Origin: Anodontia alba | Taxonomy: Eukaryota > Mollusca > Bivalvia > Lucinida > Lucinidae | NCBI GenBank assembly: GCA_964016985.1 | Contig: OZ024824.1 | Location: 43,120,660-43,184,659, forward strand | Direction: 5' to 3' | Length of the DNA: 64,000 nucleotides | The notes under the pieces: model-generated | Databases searched by the model: none | Told to the model about the DNA's origin: nothing | The model's input: the letters and a program-made list of their open reading frames with translations, nothing else | Translations under genes and position numbers: made by a program | Part shown: positions 23,791-35,660 of the stretch, in pieces | How the letters are laid out: every line of letters begins with the position of its first letter | How positions within the stretch are numbered: the first letter of the stretch is position 1

Positions 23791-25214
23791 CTACAAAGGT
23801 GTTAGTAACCGCATTACAATGCGGTGGAAAACAATCATATGTTGGTCATATTTCATTCCATAATATATATATATTTAATTGATTATTTATAATATTTAAG
23901 AAATTACATGAAAACAAAATGATAATTATAACAATATATTTGATATTACTTTCAGAAATAATTATAATAGTAATCAAGCTGTATATCTTTATTCGGAAAA
24001 TCCTATGCTAGTGTTATTTTATCTCAAAAAATGGTTTTCTAAGAAATTAAACATAGTGATAATAATGATAAAAAAAACTTAGTATTAATAATGACATTAT
24101 TATCATTATCATTACCATTATTATTATTACAATTAATGCTATTATTATTATTATTTATTATTTATTTATTTATTTTTTTTTATTTATTTATTATTTATCT
24201 GTACATCTGAATTCCACAGAATAAATATTATTATGTTGGTCATGTTCAAAACGTTTTGTTTTTAAAATAGTTACGTGGACTTTTACAGTTTTTTTTTTTC
24301 TGCATGTGTATTTAGGGGTATAATATCACCTTAATACCTGTCATACTGAAATTTGATTAAGTCCGTGTAACTACTTGCTGACATACTTTCGCTGATAGAA
24401 TGTGCAAGCTCTATTCGCTGGCAGTGAAGACTCTGATCATAAAGCGGACGCACAGACTAATCTGGGTCTGCAGTGGTCGCATAATTCATAAAGTCCATTT
24501 TTATTTGAAAAGACTCAACCATCACTGTTTCTTATTTTACTTGTAGACATCACAAAGTTCTACAAAATATCAACAAGACATTCTATTTTTTTTTTTTTTT
24601 TTTTTTTTATTAGTGCATTGTTTTTATATTAAGAAGATTGTTCAAACATATTAAACACAAGTTTAATAACATCATTGTGTATTTCCATGAGGTGTGAACC
24701 GGTTAAATACAACCTTCTCCAGGGATCTGTACCTCCTGGTTTCATTTATTTACTTGACATCGTTGAGAACCAGAAGCCTCAGGCCACTGGACAATATTAT
24801 AGTTTGATCTATAACCCATGCAATAAAAACAAAGTGATCAAAACATCAAATAAACATCAACATTTGAAAATGACCATTACGACAATGATCTAAGAATCCG
24901 GGCAGACAAATCGGCATCTTTAATTGTGTTCCTAAAGAAACACCGCTTACTGTAGAATACATAGATAAACAGTGAAAATCCTGATCAGAATTTGCAGATG
25001 TGCTGTCTGTTCTGGGTCTTTCTTATTTATATAATACACAATTTCCCTTTTTCATAATCCGACACAAGTGTCCTTTATCTGAGACACAGGTCACTGCAAT
25101 TCTTTAATCTGTCAGATCAATAAAATTTCTTAAGTTTGATTGATTAACTGAAAAATGATTGTAAGCCAAAAAAGGTAAACTATTGATCTTCATTTCCAAA
25201 TCCATTATCTATAA
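23791..25214. other. AT-rich centre of the foldback; no gene seen
   Basis: It holds long A/T tracts (around 24140-24190 and 24580-24612). A hairpin-like pair at 24410-24480 (GAAGACTCTGATCATAAAGC) belongs loosely to the GATCAG hairpin family. Confidence 0.5.
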
Positions 25215-25562
25215 ATAAATACTATCTCCTACATAGGACTCATTATCTCCTACGTAGGAGTTACTAACTCCTACGTATGACTTATTATCTCCAACGTAGG
25301 ACTTATTATCTCCTACGTAGGACTTATTATCTCCAACGTAAGACTTATTATCTCCTACGTAGGAGTTACGAACTCCTACGTAGGACTTATTATCTCCTAC
25401 GTAGGAGTTACTATCTCCTACGTAGGACTTATTATCTCCTACGTAGGTAATACTAACTCCTACGTAGGACATTATCTCCTACGTAGGACATTATCTCCTA
25501 CGTAGGAGTTATACTAGGACTTATTATCTGCTACGTAGGAGTTACTAACTCCTACGTAGCAC
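25215..25562. repeat. Array of TCCTACGTAGGA palindromes, right arm
   Basis: Roughly 16 copies in the same style as the left arm, spacers ACTTATTATC and GTTACTAAC, inverse in order. Confidence 0.93.
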
Positions 25563-26045
25563 TTAAATATTTTTTCACCTGGCACTAGGACGCTTCCATA
25601 GAACTTCTTATGGAAACTTTTTGGTTAAATTTTGTTGAAACGTTTTGAATAGTATGACCAAAAAGTCCTTTTTATGGTAATTTTCCGTTATGTTTATTTT
25701 TTTTTTATTTTTTTTTTTTTTTTTTTTTATTTATTTATTTTTTTATTTTTTTTATTTATTTTTTTTTTTTTTTTGGTTGCCATGACAACAGAAATTATAA
25801 ATTAATTTGGTCAACAAGAAACTTTTGATTCATACTACGTATGGATGTTTTATATCAAATTTTGTAAAATTTTGTATAATATTTTCATAACCATCTTTAG
25901 AAATTACTGAGTATGATGAGGTGGGTTGGGTAACTTCCTATTGTATTATCAGAAATTTTTCAGGTCACATGTTTCTTACTGTGTACAGGAGTAGCCAATA
26001 TGCTTAATATTGTTAAAGCAACGATTGGTCACAGAATATGCAAAT

Positions 26046-27507
26046 TAAGAGAATCGTTATGAAATTTATATCTATAATAATAATCATTTTCTTTATTATT
26101 GTTTTTTTATGATTTAGAGGATAGGGATAAATAAAGTGTAATACCACTCAAACGTCATGGTGGCTCACCTTCAAACTCTGTCAGAATATAACTTATACAT
26201 AGTTTGATCTGTTGAAAAAAGTTTAAAGGAAATCTATTGTTAGAAAGTATTAGTTTCTTCAGTATATACTTGTTAAAATTGGTGTGATTTTGTCTGAATT
26301 TTTCTTGTTTGAAAATGAGAAATAAAAAAAAATTTCCATTTGTATTCGGTGAAATCTTTGTGTGTTTTGTTCTGGTTATTCTTTTGTGGTAAATCACTTA
26401 CAGTAAAAAAATACTTTATATTAATGAACTAATAATAAATTTTATAACATGTTAGTAATATTTCACCAAAATGTCCATAGTAGTAAACACAGTAGGGTTC
26501 TTTAAAGAGCCATAACCGGTAAACCAGATGGTGACATGGCTATTTTATTGGGGTAAAATAGTCAGAATATAACACAAAACTGAATAATAAAATATGAAAA
26601 AAAAATATTGTTGGGAAAATAATAAGGGTCAGGTGTCAGCAGTGAGCTTAAGGCCCTCTTAGTCTTCCCGGATACGAAATGTTACGACATGGAAATACTT
26701 TAGTCTCACACATGTACATTTGATTTGCATTTTCTTTCACCATTACTTTACTTTTTGTTTGGGAAATCGGTTGTTGAAGTTACTGTTATTCTATTTTTAC
26801 TTAAATATATTGTGAAAAGATTGGCTTTATGGTGCATACATAGAATATTACAATTGTTTTTGCCCTGCTTCAGAATTTGTAGAGGAACGGCTCCTGTTTG
26901 ATCTTGCATAAACGACGTTTTACTGGCACGGGCTATGTTGCGATCTGTTGGCACCGGGTCGTGGGCGGTTATGTTCTCTATTTCTATTGAAGAAGCATTA
27001 AGAAGTTCGTAAGTGACCGACCATTTGATTTTCCGGGGGCGTGGGGGGCGGGGGGGGGGGGGCAGGGGGTAAGGGAAGGGGGCGTGGTGCATTTTTCTTG
27101 AGCCACTCATTTTATTTTCTCCTGCCATAAAACCAGAGATTTTTTTCCACAGCCTAAAAGTCAGAATATTTTTTTCAGACAAAGCAAGAACATTTTTTGG
27201 GGGCCGCTAGGGTATCAAACTTTTCAGTATTTCTGCACTAACATGATTTCTTGTATGATAGAGAATCAACATTTTTGTTTAACTTTATGGCTATTCTGGT
27301 CATCCTGTCATAACAGTTTAGACCAGAAGCAAGCAGTAAGTGGATTCGGTAATTAATTAGAGCAAAAAAATGATAAATATCAAAATGGAACAACCTCCGA
27401 ACCGAACTCGCTGAGCTAGTTGCATCCCTGAAGTTGTGAATTACCTTCACTTACTGTGTTTTGAGACTCTCAACTGGATAGATTCCTTTCTTTGTTGCTG
27501 AAAACAG
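26046..27507. other. No gene seen
   Basis: AT-rich. A G-rich stretch at 27033-27080 contains a run of about 14 G. The - strand frame at 27182-26748 spans this G run and has no recognised motif. Confidence 0.45.
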
Positions 27508-28590
27508 CGAGTTGTTATTAATGATAAAACCCTGAAGTGGGCCCCAGGATTGTCTGGTGTTCCACAAGGGATCGTTCATGGTCCATTGTTGTTCTCATTG
27601 TACATAAATGACATTTCCACTGACACTGGCTCAGAAATAAGACTGTTCGTATATGACTGTGTTTGCAAACGGGGAATCAGAGATGCATTGAAACTTCAGG
27701 GGGATATACATTCGAGACTCAATAGCTTGAACACCGGTGGCTTATTTATCATGGCTAATTCGAACTCGTTTTTTGAGTCCCTACGAAATTTTTCCGATAG
27801 TTCAAGCAAAGAAATATTTAGGGAATTATTTGCGATCTTCTACACAATAATGGTATGTTTTGTATACTCATTAGAATTGCATTATCGATGTGATTCTAAT
27901 GAGTACACACACCGTACCATTAATGGGAGGAGATCGAAAATATTTCCCTAAATTATAGCCATTTGCTCCCTGACCTGGTGGTATGATTAACCCTCAGTGG
28001 CTCGAACTAGCCATATCTTGAACAAAATTACACAGTCCCAAGGATGTTCGAGCCACTGAGATTCTACTGTAGATACATTAGGATGTTGGGCAGGAAACAT
28101 CGGGTATTAGATGTTAGGCAAGAAAATGGGGTATATAAGCAACTATATAAGCAATGGGAAATATAAGCAATATGTGTACTAAAGCAAACAAAACACTCGG
28201 TTTCCTGAGGCGAAAACTTTATGAGTGATCCCAGGATGTAAAAGAGGCAGCGTATAAAGGACTTCTTCGTCCAATCTTGGATTATGTTAGTTGTGTCTTG
28301 GATCCCAGGAAGTGGTCATTCAGACTCTGAGCCTTCAGAAGAAATTGCCAAAGTTCAGAATAGACCTGCTGATTTGTAACAAGCAGTTACTGCTTTGAAA
28401 TAGGAAGTATGACTGAAATACTTGAAAAAAAAAAGATGGAAGACAAGTCTCTCCCCTCTAAAGTCAAGTAATAGAGACAGTAGGCTTATACTAATGTACA
28501 CGGGTGTAAAGGGTGCCGCCAGCATTTAAATGACCTAATTTCTCCAATCAGGCGCTACAGAAATCATCACTCATTGGCATTGTGCCTACT
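27508..28590 (+). pseudogene. LINE reverse transcriptase relic (Jockey/CR1-like), with nested insertion
   Basis: 27508-27755 encodes RVVINDKTLKWAP, then SGVPQGIVHGPLLFSLYIND, the palm motif of LINE reverse transcriptases. The catalytic FADD box reads FVYD, so the first Asp is lost. From about 28159 the C-terminal part resumes (SNMCTKANKTLGFLRRKL, AAYKGLLRPILDYVSCVLDP, and SSYCFEIGSMTEIL after slips, then NDLISPIRRYRNHHSLA), with several stops and frameshifts. Between them about 350-400 bp is foreign, including a hairpin at 27849-27925. The reverse transcriptase would copy the element's own RNA; this copy is inactive. Confidence 0.85.
27849..27925. repeat. Hairpin, GGTTCTAAYGAG family, inside the LINE relic
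   Basis: TAATGGTATGTTTTGTATAC then TCATTAGAATTGCA, and the inverse TGATTCTAATGAGTACACAC with ACCGTACCATTA. Confidence 0.65.
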
Positions 28591-28610
28591 ATGACATTAT
28601 CCCAGCAGGC

Positions 28611-28708
28611 ACACAACGTTAAAACAACGTCGACTCAACGTTGATGCAACGTCAAAACGCTGAATCAACGTTGAATCGACTTTGTTCCAGCGTTGTGTGC
28701 CCGCTGGG
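28611..28708. mobile_element. Palindromic element with CCCAGC ends, copy 2
   Basis: CCCAGCAGGCACACAACGTT on the left and AGCGTTGTGTGCCCGCTGGG on the right enclose CAACGTTGATGCAACGTC repeats. It is more diverged than 20454-20561. A neighbouring stretch 28745-28860 carries further CCAACGTTGGG motifs. Confidence 0.8.
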
Positions 28709-28860
28709 TATTTACTGGATTAAAAATAATTAATTAGACTGATATCGTGGTTGGCCCAACGTTGGGTCAACATTGGACAGCCAGTGGATAACCATCAGCC
28801 AACGAGATAACTCAATGCCAACGTTGGGCCAACATTGTAATGCTGTCTGGATATCCTGTT

Positions 28861-29935
28861 GACATATAGAACAGATTCACATAGGGGTTGGTGCCATATT
28901 CGCTCAGGAGTCGTTCTCCCTGCTGTCTAGTTGTTTTGATTATTGTTCTAATTTCGTCACAGACTGTGTTGTCAAAAAATCAATAGAATGATACAAACAA
29001 TAAGTCTACACTCTAGAGTACCTTACACATTGCGCAATATGGCTGCAAAAGACAATTTGATTGCATTTTTACAAGATTGATTGCCTTATCCGTTTTCGTC
29101 TACCTCGTGTTAGAAAATGATCGCTATCGGTTAGTAACATCAAATTTCAACATAGGCGTCTTTACTACATCGCGCAGGCCCCGTAACTGGTGGTTTGATC
29201 ACCTGGGCCCCGTAACGGCTACCCACCGTGTACTAGGCTGACTGTTTGTATATTAATGACATAATCTTATATGAGACAATGTTGAGATTTATATAAGGAG
29301 CTTATGAAATGGGAATTATAAAAACAAATTTTATTTTTATAGTCAATATACCGTATTTGCCCTACATATTCAGACAGACATGCTTGAGTGAGCACTGTAA
29401 ACCCAGATCAGTCAGCTCCGACAATCTGACAAGGAACTGAACTGGGATAAGGCGCGATTCGACAAAATAACCAATCGAGTCTAACCAAATCGTTCGAATA
29501 TTTAGATCAATCATATTAATAATCGATCAATCTGCCACTTTGAATACTTTTTTAACACTCAATATTGATATAGACAGATAGAAGCAAATAGTGTAGACCC
29601 AGATCAGACACCGCAAGTTTAATCAGGGTCAACACTGTTAGCCACTCATCCAGCGGTTTTTGACACAACAATGGGTAATAAAATTGACGTGTGGCGGTCC
29701 TTAAACGTCTCCCTGTACTTCACTATAGTGTCTCTGGTCCTTTGTAATCACTGAGCCCATTCGGGGATTTTTTAAAATTTATTAGGATCACTGATGAGGC
29801 CTAACTGACCGAAACTAGTTAGTCTGGTCCAGAAAACATGACAGTGCCATATTTTTTATATTTTGTATAGAAGTGTTCTTTGCTCCCAAGGGGCATTTGT
29901 TTTAGAATGCATTGTTTAAATCTAAGCACTTTCCA
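28861..29935. other. No gene seen
   Basis: Non-coding. It includes short GATCAG-type hairpins (about 29400-29460 and 29595-29645) and a segment at 29760-29890 (CCGAAACTAGTTAGTCTGGT, GTGTTCTTTGCTCCC) that recurs at about 45990-46085. Confidence 0.5.
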
Positions 29936-30125
29936 TGCTATGGGCAAATTCAGCAGACGATAGACTAATGATAGTTTTCTTATTTTTCGTATACAATATG
30001 ATCTGACATATCAGGAAATTATCTCCTAAGGAGACAATTTGCATAAAGTTTTATATCCTATTTTCTAAGAAAAATAAAACAAAAAAATATTTCAAAATTT
30101 CGTCTGCTGGAATTTAAGTAACGTA
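29936..30125. repeat. Foldback hairpin, CAGCAGACGAC family, copy 3
   Basis: GGGCAAATTCAGCAGACGAT to TTTCGTCTGCTGGAATTTAA, centre TCTCCTAAGGAGACAATTTG. Confidence 0.8.
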
Positions 30126-30620
30126 CGGCGAGGACTGAAGGTGTCCGAATATTTAGGGTTAACTCAGTACATGGAATATGAATTGTTGAAATGCAACCAT
30201 TCTGTCACCTGTTTACATGTTATTTCCACTCTCTGATCCTTGGTCTTCTAGAATATTCGGTACAGGCCGGGTCCCGAGAATGTAAAACTTTTTTCATGCT
30301 CAACTCAGCTAAGCATGAAATTTTCTTTGCTAATAAAAATGAAAATGCCAACAATAGTTGGCATCCTCATACTTATCAACAGAAAATGTTTAATATTCAG
30401 CCATGTTTGGCAAGGAAGAATTTGGAATTTTTAGTAATTTGAGATTTATTAGCAGGACATATTTCATGCTCAGCATGAAAAAAATGTTTTATAACCTTGG
30501 GGCTGGACTGCATGGATGCGAAGGATGTAAGTTTCCTTGCCTATGTCAAAATACACACCAAAACCTTAGCTCACTTACATAGTTTGTCATTCAAGTTAGG
30601 ATACTACCGTAGACATGATT
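30126..30620. other. No gene seen
   Basis: Non-coding. TTTCATGCTCAACTCAGCTAA and the inverse GCTCAGCATGAAA around 30290-30480 form loose inverted pairs. Confidence 0.4.
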
Positions 30621-30953
30621 GGCATGGTCAAGTAAAATTTGTTTGTGTTGAGGTTTTACGGCCCAGTCAACCCAATGGGGTCATGTCGAGCGCGGTCAGT
30701 TTACCTAACCACACGTTTACTGGGCAGGCTTAGTCCTCTAAGCGGTTAACCAGTATTGTGCACATTCTTTCGCCAGAAACTGACAACTGCCCTTCTTGAA
30801 TCAGCGGTAGGGAGAGAATGACCGTAGAAAATATTTGATGATCAATCTCCACGAAAGAATGTTGCCGACCTCGGCGGGGCATGAACCCGCGACCTCCTGG
30901 TCTCCAGTCGGACGGCGCATCCAACTGAGCCACCGAGGCGGCATGGTCAAGTA
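30621..30953 (-). mobile_element. tRNA-derived SINE with 14-bp target-site duplication, reverse orientation
   Basis: The body spans 30635-30939 with the head at the right (complement of GGCTCAGTTGGATGCGCCG). Identical GGCATGGTCAAGTA flank it at 30621-30634 and 30940-30953. Well-preserved copy. Confidence 0.92.
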
Positions 30954-31100
30954 TAAAGTAAGTGCCTATGGTTTACGCGTTCGAAAATTACCATTATCTG
31001 AAAGACGAAGATTGTACATGTTTAGGGTAGCAGAGTTTGGAATCTATCGATGTTTTCAACATGAAACACTGGAACATTAGAGCTTATTTCTCTTGATAGA

Positions 31101-31222
31101 GTTTCTCGCCAAAGAATGGGCAGAAGTACTGGTTAACCGCTAAGAGGACTAAGTCGGCCCAGAAAAAGTGTGGTAAGGTAAACTGACTGGCTCGACATGA
31201 CCTTAATAGTGTTGACTTGGCC
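31101..31222 (+). mobile_element. SINE fragment (3' part only)
   Basis: Starts in CTCGCCAAAGAATG and runs through TACTGGTTAACCGCTAAGAG and GTGTGGTAAGGTAAACTGAC to GGCCGTTAAACT. The tRNA-like head is missing. Confidence 0.8.
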
Positions 31223-31610
31223 GTTAAACTCTAGCCCAACCAAATATCCTCTTGGTTGTTTGTGTATAAGTATTTGTACACGTTAGGGTTACAATATTCC
31301 TGTGAAATACCCGTAGTCTTTTAATAGTCTGAGAGTTGTCGATATGAATCAGCTTGTATCACAATTCCTGTTGTAGCTCATGAACATCTTCAGCTTTTGT
31401 TATACCAACCTTGGAAATAAAGTATTTCAGCTTGCAAGACGGTCAGGGCAAAGTTTGCAATTGACGTTCGCCTTTTACGCTGTCTCCTGAATTAATATCT
31501 ACTGTTGATGTTTTTCCCCGAACGAGAATAATAACAACCAACTATGTAATATGAATACTTTTTTATTAATTTTGTTATTTTTTATATACATTTTATCTAC
31601 TATATTTACT
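31223..31610. other. No gene seen
   Basis: AT-rich, without recognised features. Confidence 0.45.
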
Positions 31611-31812
31611 TAATGCTCAGCTGGGTAGAGATTTCAGCAGACGACATTTTATAATATTTTTTTAATATCCCAGAAAATAGGTTTTGACATTCCATGCAAT
31701 TTGTCTCCTTTGGAGACAATTTGCACGAGATGTCAAAGCCTATTTTCTAGCAAAACTACATACACTATCATCAGTTTATCGTCTGCTAAATTTGCCCAGA
31801 AAAAGGTAAATG
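31611..31812. repeat. Foldback hairpin, CAGCAGACGAC family, copy 4 (best preserved)
   Basis: TTTCAGCAGACGACATTTTA ... GAAAATAGGTTTTGACATTC ... TTTGTCTCC, then the inverse GGAGACAATTTGCACGAGAT ... TGTCAAAGCCTATTTTCTAG ... TTTATCGTCTGCTAAATTTG. It is a nearly complete stem of about 90 bp per arm. Confidence 0.88.
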
Positions 31813-32847
31813 TTACATAATGATTACCCAACACAATTGTTAAATAACATAACATATAAAACAATATTCGATATATTCTATTTAAAGGTTGGTAACCGGG
31901 CTACTTATTATATAACCTTACTTTCTGTATCAGAAAATACTATTTGCAAATAAAATGAACTGTTCCTGGTTTGATTTAAATACACTGAGACCTGGATAGC
32001 AAATCTGAAAGAATATTATTTATATAGGAAGCTTGCTAACTAGGTCACGTAGCCAAGTTATGCCAAAGGAGATAATTATATTATCAATAAATAGTGACTA
32101 TACTCGTATCATAAAAGCTTTAAATATTTTTTGGTACGTATTAATTGCATGTTCATGATAAAAAATAAATTTATCTCTCAAATAGTTTGCATTTTGATCA
32201 TTAACTGACTGAAAGTTTTAATATCAAAATACATTTTCTAAAATAATTCTACGGAGAATATTATTTTCAAACAAAAGTCAAACAAAATAAATTTAAAGAC
32301 TAGAATTAGATGTTCTAGTCGTTGATGGGTCTATCATTTTGTTACATCAGAAGTAGCTCAGATAACAACCTTTAAAACATAAACAAAATACCATACTTAT
32401 TTTCAAAAGATTTTGGTACATTATAATTTCTAATACAGGAGGTTTGCTCCAAGTGGTTACTGTTTTCTATTCACTTGACAGATGCTTCTGTACGCTGTGA
32501 AAATGTACGTTTATAAAGGAGCTGAATAAACTTGGTTCATTTTCTGCCATTTTTACAAGAGATACTTCCTATTTGTCCTACCTTGTTCCTAGTCACTTCT
32601 GCAAAAAAGGATCTACTGTAAAAGAAAGAATTTGCACCCGTGAATAGACCCCTTTTTCAGTAGGGGAATGAACAAATTTGGCAGTTGAAGGAGAATGAAC
32701 AGTTTGGGCCCTGAGAGTGTATCTTTCGGCGCCAAATTTCAGACTATATTTGTCGTCTGTTTTTTTTTTTTTTTTTTGTTTTTTTTTTGACAAACTATCG
32801 ATTGAAAAAAAAAAGTTTATATGTAAAGTTGAAAGACTGGATGTAAA

Positions 32848-32912
32848 ACAACGTAGATCCTGATGAGACGGCTCATTATGAGCTGTCTCAATTGGATCTA
32901 CGCTGTTTGCAA
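32848..32912. repeat. Hairpin, GATCAG/GATCTACGCTG family
   Basis: ACAACGTAGATCCTGATGAG then ACGGCTCATTATGAGCTGTC then TCAATTGGATCTACGCTGTT, an imperfect inverted repeat. Related short hairpins are near 19383, 24413, 29598, 33540, 34345, 41955, 47881, 49506, 53165 and 54655. Confidence 0.7.
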
Positions 32913-34344
32913 AAGCCTAACATTATCGCCTATGGCAGTGAAAAAGATTTATTAAGTACTTCTTTCACACGTAGATTGAGCATACAGTTAGAATGTACAC
33001 TTTTTGAACATTTTGTTACATCAGAAAATGTGCTAAAATGAGCACGAAAAAGTACTTTTAGGGTCAGCAACAAATTCAAAATGTTGTTACTTTTTTATTT
33101 GTTTTGTTTTTTCTTCTCCTTTTTCTTTTTTTCCTTCTTTTTTTCAAGAAAAAATGTTGACTTTTTTTGTTTGCTCGTTTGTTGTTGTTTGTTTGTCTAT
33201 TTTGAAAAGGAAAGAATTTACTTTACATACAGTAGACCCTTAGTGTAGAGAAAAGCAAACAGAACGTCAAAAAAGTTGTCTTTGATAAAAATGGCGGAAA
33301 ACAAAGTGTAGGCAGCCTCCTGAAACGGCTGGTAATTAATTTAGAATTCCCCGCAAAGCCGGAGGCATATTCAGAAAAATAATGTACCGATGCTTTGAAC
33401 AACTGGGCTCAAATGGTTAATATGTGTTCATTAGTAGCGAATTATGAACACGCAGATTATGGAGTGCTTTTTATTTCAGCAATCGTACTTACTCTAATTA
33501 TTCGGACACCTTAACTCCTTAGTAAAGACCATAATCAGACGCTGGCTTCTGCGGTGTCTGATCAGGATCGACACTGTTTGCTCAGGCCTGTCTGTCCCAA
33601 TACTTAGAGTAAAAACGATAATGACAAATGTGCTGAACATATCAATAAATTTTTAAGAAAATGAATAGCTATACGAGCAAAAATGTAGCCTTAAAAACAA
33701 GACAGCAATTCTTCTACATAACAATACAACTGAACCCTGTCAAAGTACACTTGTTCTAGGTAACTAATATCAACAGCAAAAGTACATGTAAAAATGCATC
33801 CTACGACAAGACTTGTAGACCTGGACTTCCACATTGGCATTTGGGAGTTAGTGTTATTCTATAAATATATGTTATTTTTGTCAATCTTTGAACTGTCAGC
33901 CCGTGCTCGGTATGTATTACTTGTTATATCTAACTTTTATACATGTCGTAAGCAATAATTACTTTTTAGAGTTCAGAAAATATCTATGTTTGCACTATTT
34001 CACAATCATAGCATTACTATAATAACCGAAAACTAAATATATATCCTTTTTACCGAAGTGTGAATTCAAATTTCAGAGGACACCATCAAGCTGAATACTT
34101 GTACTTCATAAAATATTACTTTAACTTAACACGTGCATTTATTTTCTACAACATTATCTGTACCAAATAGAAGCAGCATATGTACCAACAGGATAGACAT
34201 AGTTGTCGGAGAGAGTTCATTAATCCTGATATAATTTTGGTATGATTCATGGTAGCTGAAGCTAGAAACTTACCATCCTTACATATCGGTTCTGCAACTG
34301 ATTTAAATAATGCGCCAGCTCACGACAAAACCTTAATAAGACGT

Positions 34345-34400
34345 GCGATCAGCGAAGACTGTATCCGCACAGTCTGATCAGAGTCTTCGCTGATCGCATT
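34345..34400. repeat. Hairpin GCGATCAGCGAAGACTGTG family
   Basis: TGCGATCAGCGAAGACTGTA and its inverse AGAGTCTTCGCTGATCGCAT around a TCCGCACAGTCTGATC loop. The same arms recur at about 54655-54722. Confidence 0.75.
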
Positions 34401-35184
34401 TGCCTTCTACAACCTCCGGGCTATCTAAAGAGGAATAAGTGAGAATTGCTCTACTGTACGGATGTACAGGTTGATATTTGCTGGTCACATAGGTCTTATT
34501 GTATGTTTTGTCATGTGATGGCTCATATATATGTTGAACAGCAAACAAAATTACTTATCAAAAATCACTAGTTTATTTCCCTGCGATGGAGCCACCTTAT
34601 TACAAAAGATCATAAAATACTTATTGTCCGACCAAAAAAAGCAAACTCTAGTGGTCCTGTTTCAATACCGTGTACATGTGAAGTCGAAATTCCACAATCA
34701 CCAGAATCAAAATTCAAGAATTCACACATGTTCTTTTTTCAAACCTTGAACAAATTTTAAGGGAACTGGATACAACTGAAAAACCTTCTGTTTTTTTTTT
34801 TTTTTTTTTTTTTTTTTTGTAGCTTTCTTTTAGATACGTGATACATTTTATGATTTTCTCTGTGATTCCAGCACGCCAAAGCCCTTCTAAAAAGAGGTCC
34901 GCTCGAAAAGGAAAATTCTTATCTTTAGATTGAACCCATTTTCGGAAGGGAGACAAAACACTTGGTAGAGATACTTTGATTATACACAGTCAGTAAAACT
35001 TGCATTATGATATATTTGTCTAGTTATCAGATTATTCTCACCCATATTTAGAGACCATTTACTTTAAACTATTGTCACAATTATTGCGTATGAGGAAAGT
35101 GTCGATTTTATACACTATATTAAAGGGTTACATAGCTGCATAATATTAACATGTAGCATCAGTGTGGTACATTCTATCGAGTCT

Positions 35185-35660
35185 GGTGTCACTAATTTCG
35201 GCCAGTTTGCAAAAAAAAAGGTAAGAGAAAAGTCCAGGGAGTGCCACAATCACAAACCGCAGCCCTTGCCAGACCCCAAGAGGAAGAGGAAACCGACAAA
35301 TCCAAACAAGCACAAATCGAACAAACGTACGAAAAGCACTAACATTAGCTCTCTCTTCCCCAAGCGAGGTAATCGCAATACTAAAAGGACTAAAAAACAC
35401 AAGAACAAAATGACACATGGAAAGACATACAACAAATCGCCTCGTAGAATAAACCACAAAGCAACAAAGAGTAAGGCTAACACCGGGACTACCGCCTTAG
35501 AACGGTCTGTAGAGTAAACCACTGGGAGGGTTTAAAGCACTTTTACAGGTAACTAACTTCACCCTGGGTCCCGATGCTAGTCTTAATACAGAAATACAAA
35601 AACAAATCGGTTCGCATAAAGGCTCCCAACTCAGTCAATGCATCAAAGCAAAAACATAAA
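35185..35660. repeat. Dispersed repeat of about 460 bp, copy 1
   Basis: The same sequence in reverse orientation is at about 61812-62270. Shared blocks include CGCATAAAGGCTCCCAACTC, AGTCAATGCATCAAAGC, GAATAAACCAC... and AATCACAAACCGCAGCCC. It holds a lysine-rich frame of 117 codons that is not kept in the other copy, so I do not call a gene. Confidence 0.75.

Larger units (their letters stand above)
23376..25625. mobile_element. 2.2-kb foldback element with TACGTA-palindrome arrays in both arms
   Basis: The left end GAACTTATGGAAACGTCCTA then GTGCCAGGTGAAAAAAATAT is matched in inverse at about 25565-25625 (ATATTTTTTCACCTGGCACT then AGGACGCTTCCATAGAAC). Each arm carries a run of CTCCTACGTAGGAG palindromes every 20 bp or so (23425-23790, about 17 copies; 25215-25562). 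The 1.4 kb centre is AT-rich, with no coding capacity that I see. Confidence 0.82.
22796..26045. repeat. Tandem duplication, unit about 475 bp, second copy split by a foldback
   Basis: Copy A is 22796-23270 and copy B starts at about 23271 (GATCCTGATCCTTTATTTCC, AAATGGACGGGTCTTTTG). Copy B breaks off near 23385 and resumes after 25625 with GGTTGCCATGACAACAGAAA and, at about 25985, GTGTACAGGAGTAGCCAATA, matching GTTGCCATGGCAACAGAAG (22956) and GTGTACAGGAGTAGTCAAGA (23151). The order of shared blocks is the same in both copies. Confidence 0.75.
31813..35184. other. No gene seen; hairpins and homopolymers
   Basis: Long AT-rich non-coding stretch. It holds T tracts at about 32760-32776 and 34790-34818 and two clear GATCAG-type hairpins (32848-32912 and 34345-34400). 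The open frames touching the T tracts translate to poly-Lys and are not genes. Confidence 0.5.

Noticed and set aside
23584..25472. Repetitive SYVGDNK / NSYVGLI open frames
   Set aside because: By-products of the TACGTA palindrome arrays.
23425..25562. CRISPR-like array (regular short palindromic repeats)
   Set aside because: The sequence is animal, spacers are not unique, and both arrays are arms of one inverted element.
26748..27182. 144-codon - strand frame
   Set aside because: Its proline-rich part is a G homopolymer read in reverse; no domain seen.
34714..34956. 80-codon frame with a poly-Lys run
   Set aside because: The run is a T tract on the + strand; no domain or splice support.
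35164..35517. 117-codon lysine-rich protein
   Set aside because: It lies in a dispersed repeat whose other copy (61812-62275) does not keep the frame; the composition reflects A-rich sequence.
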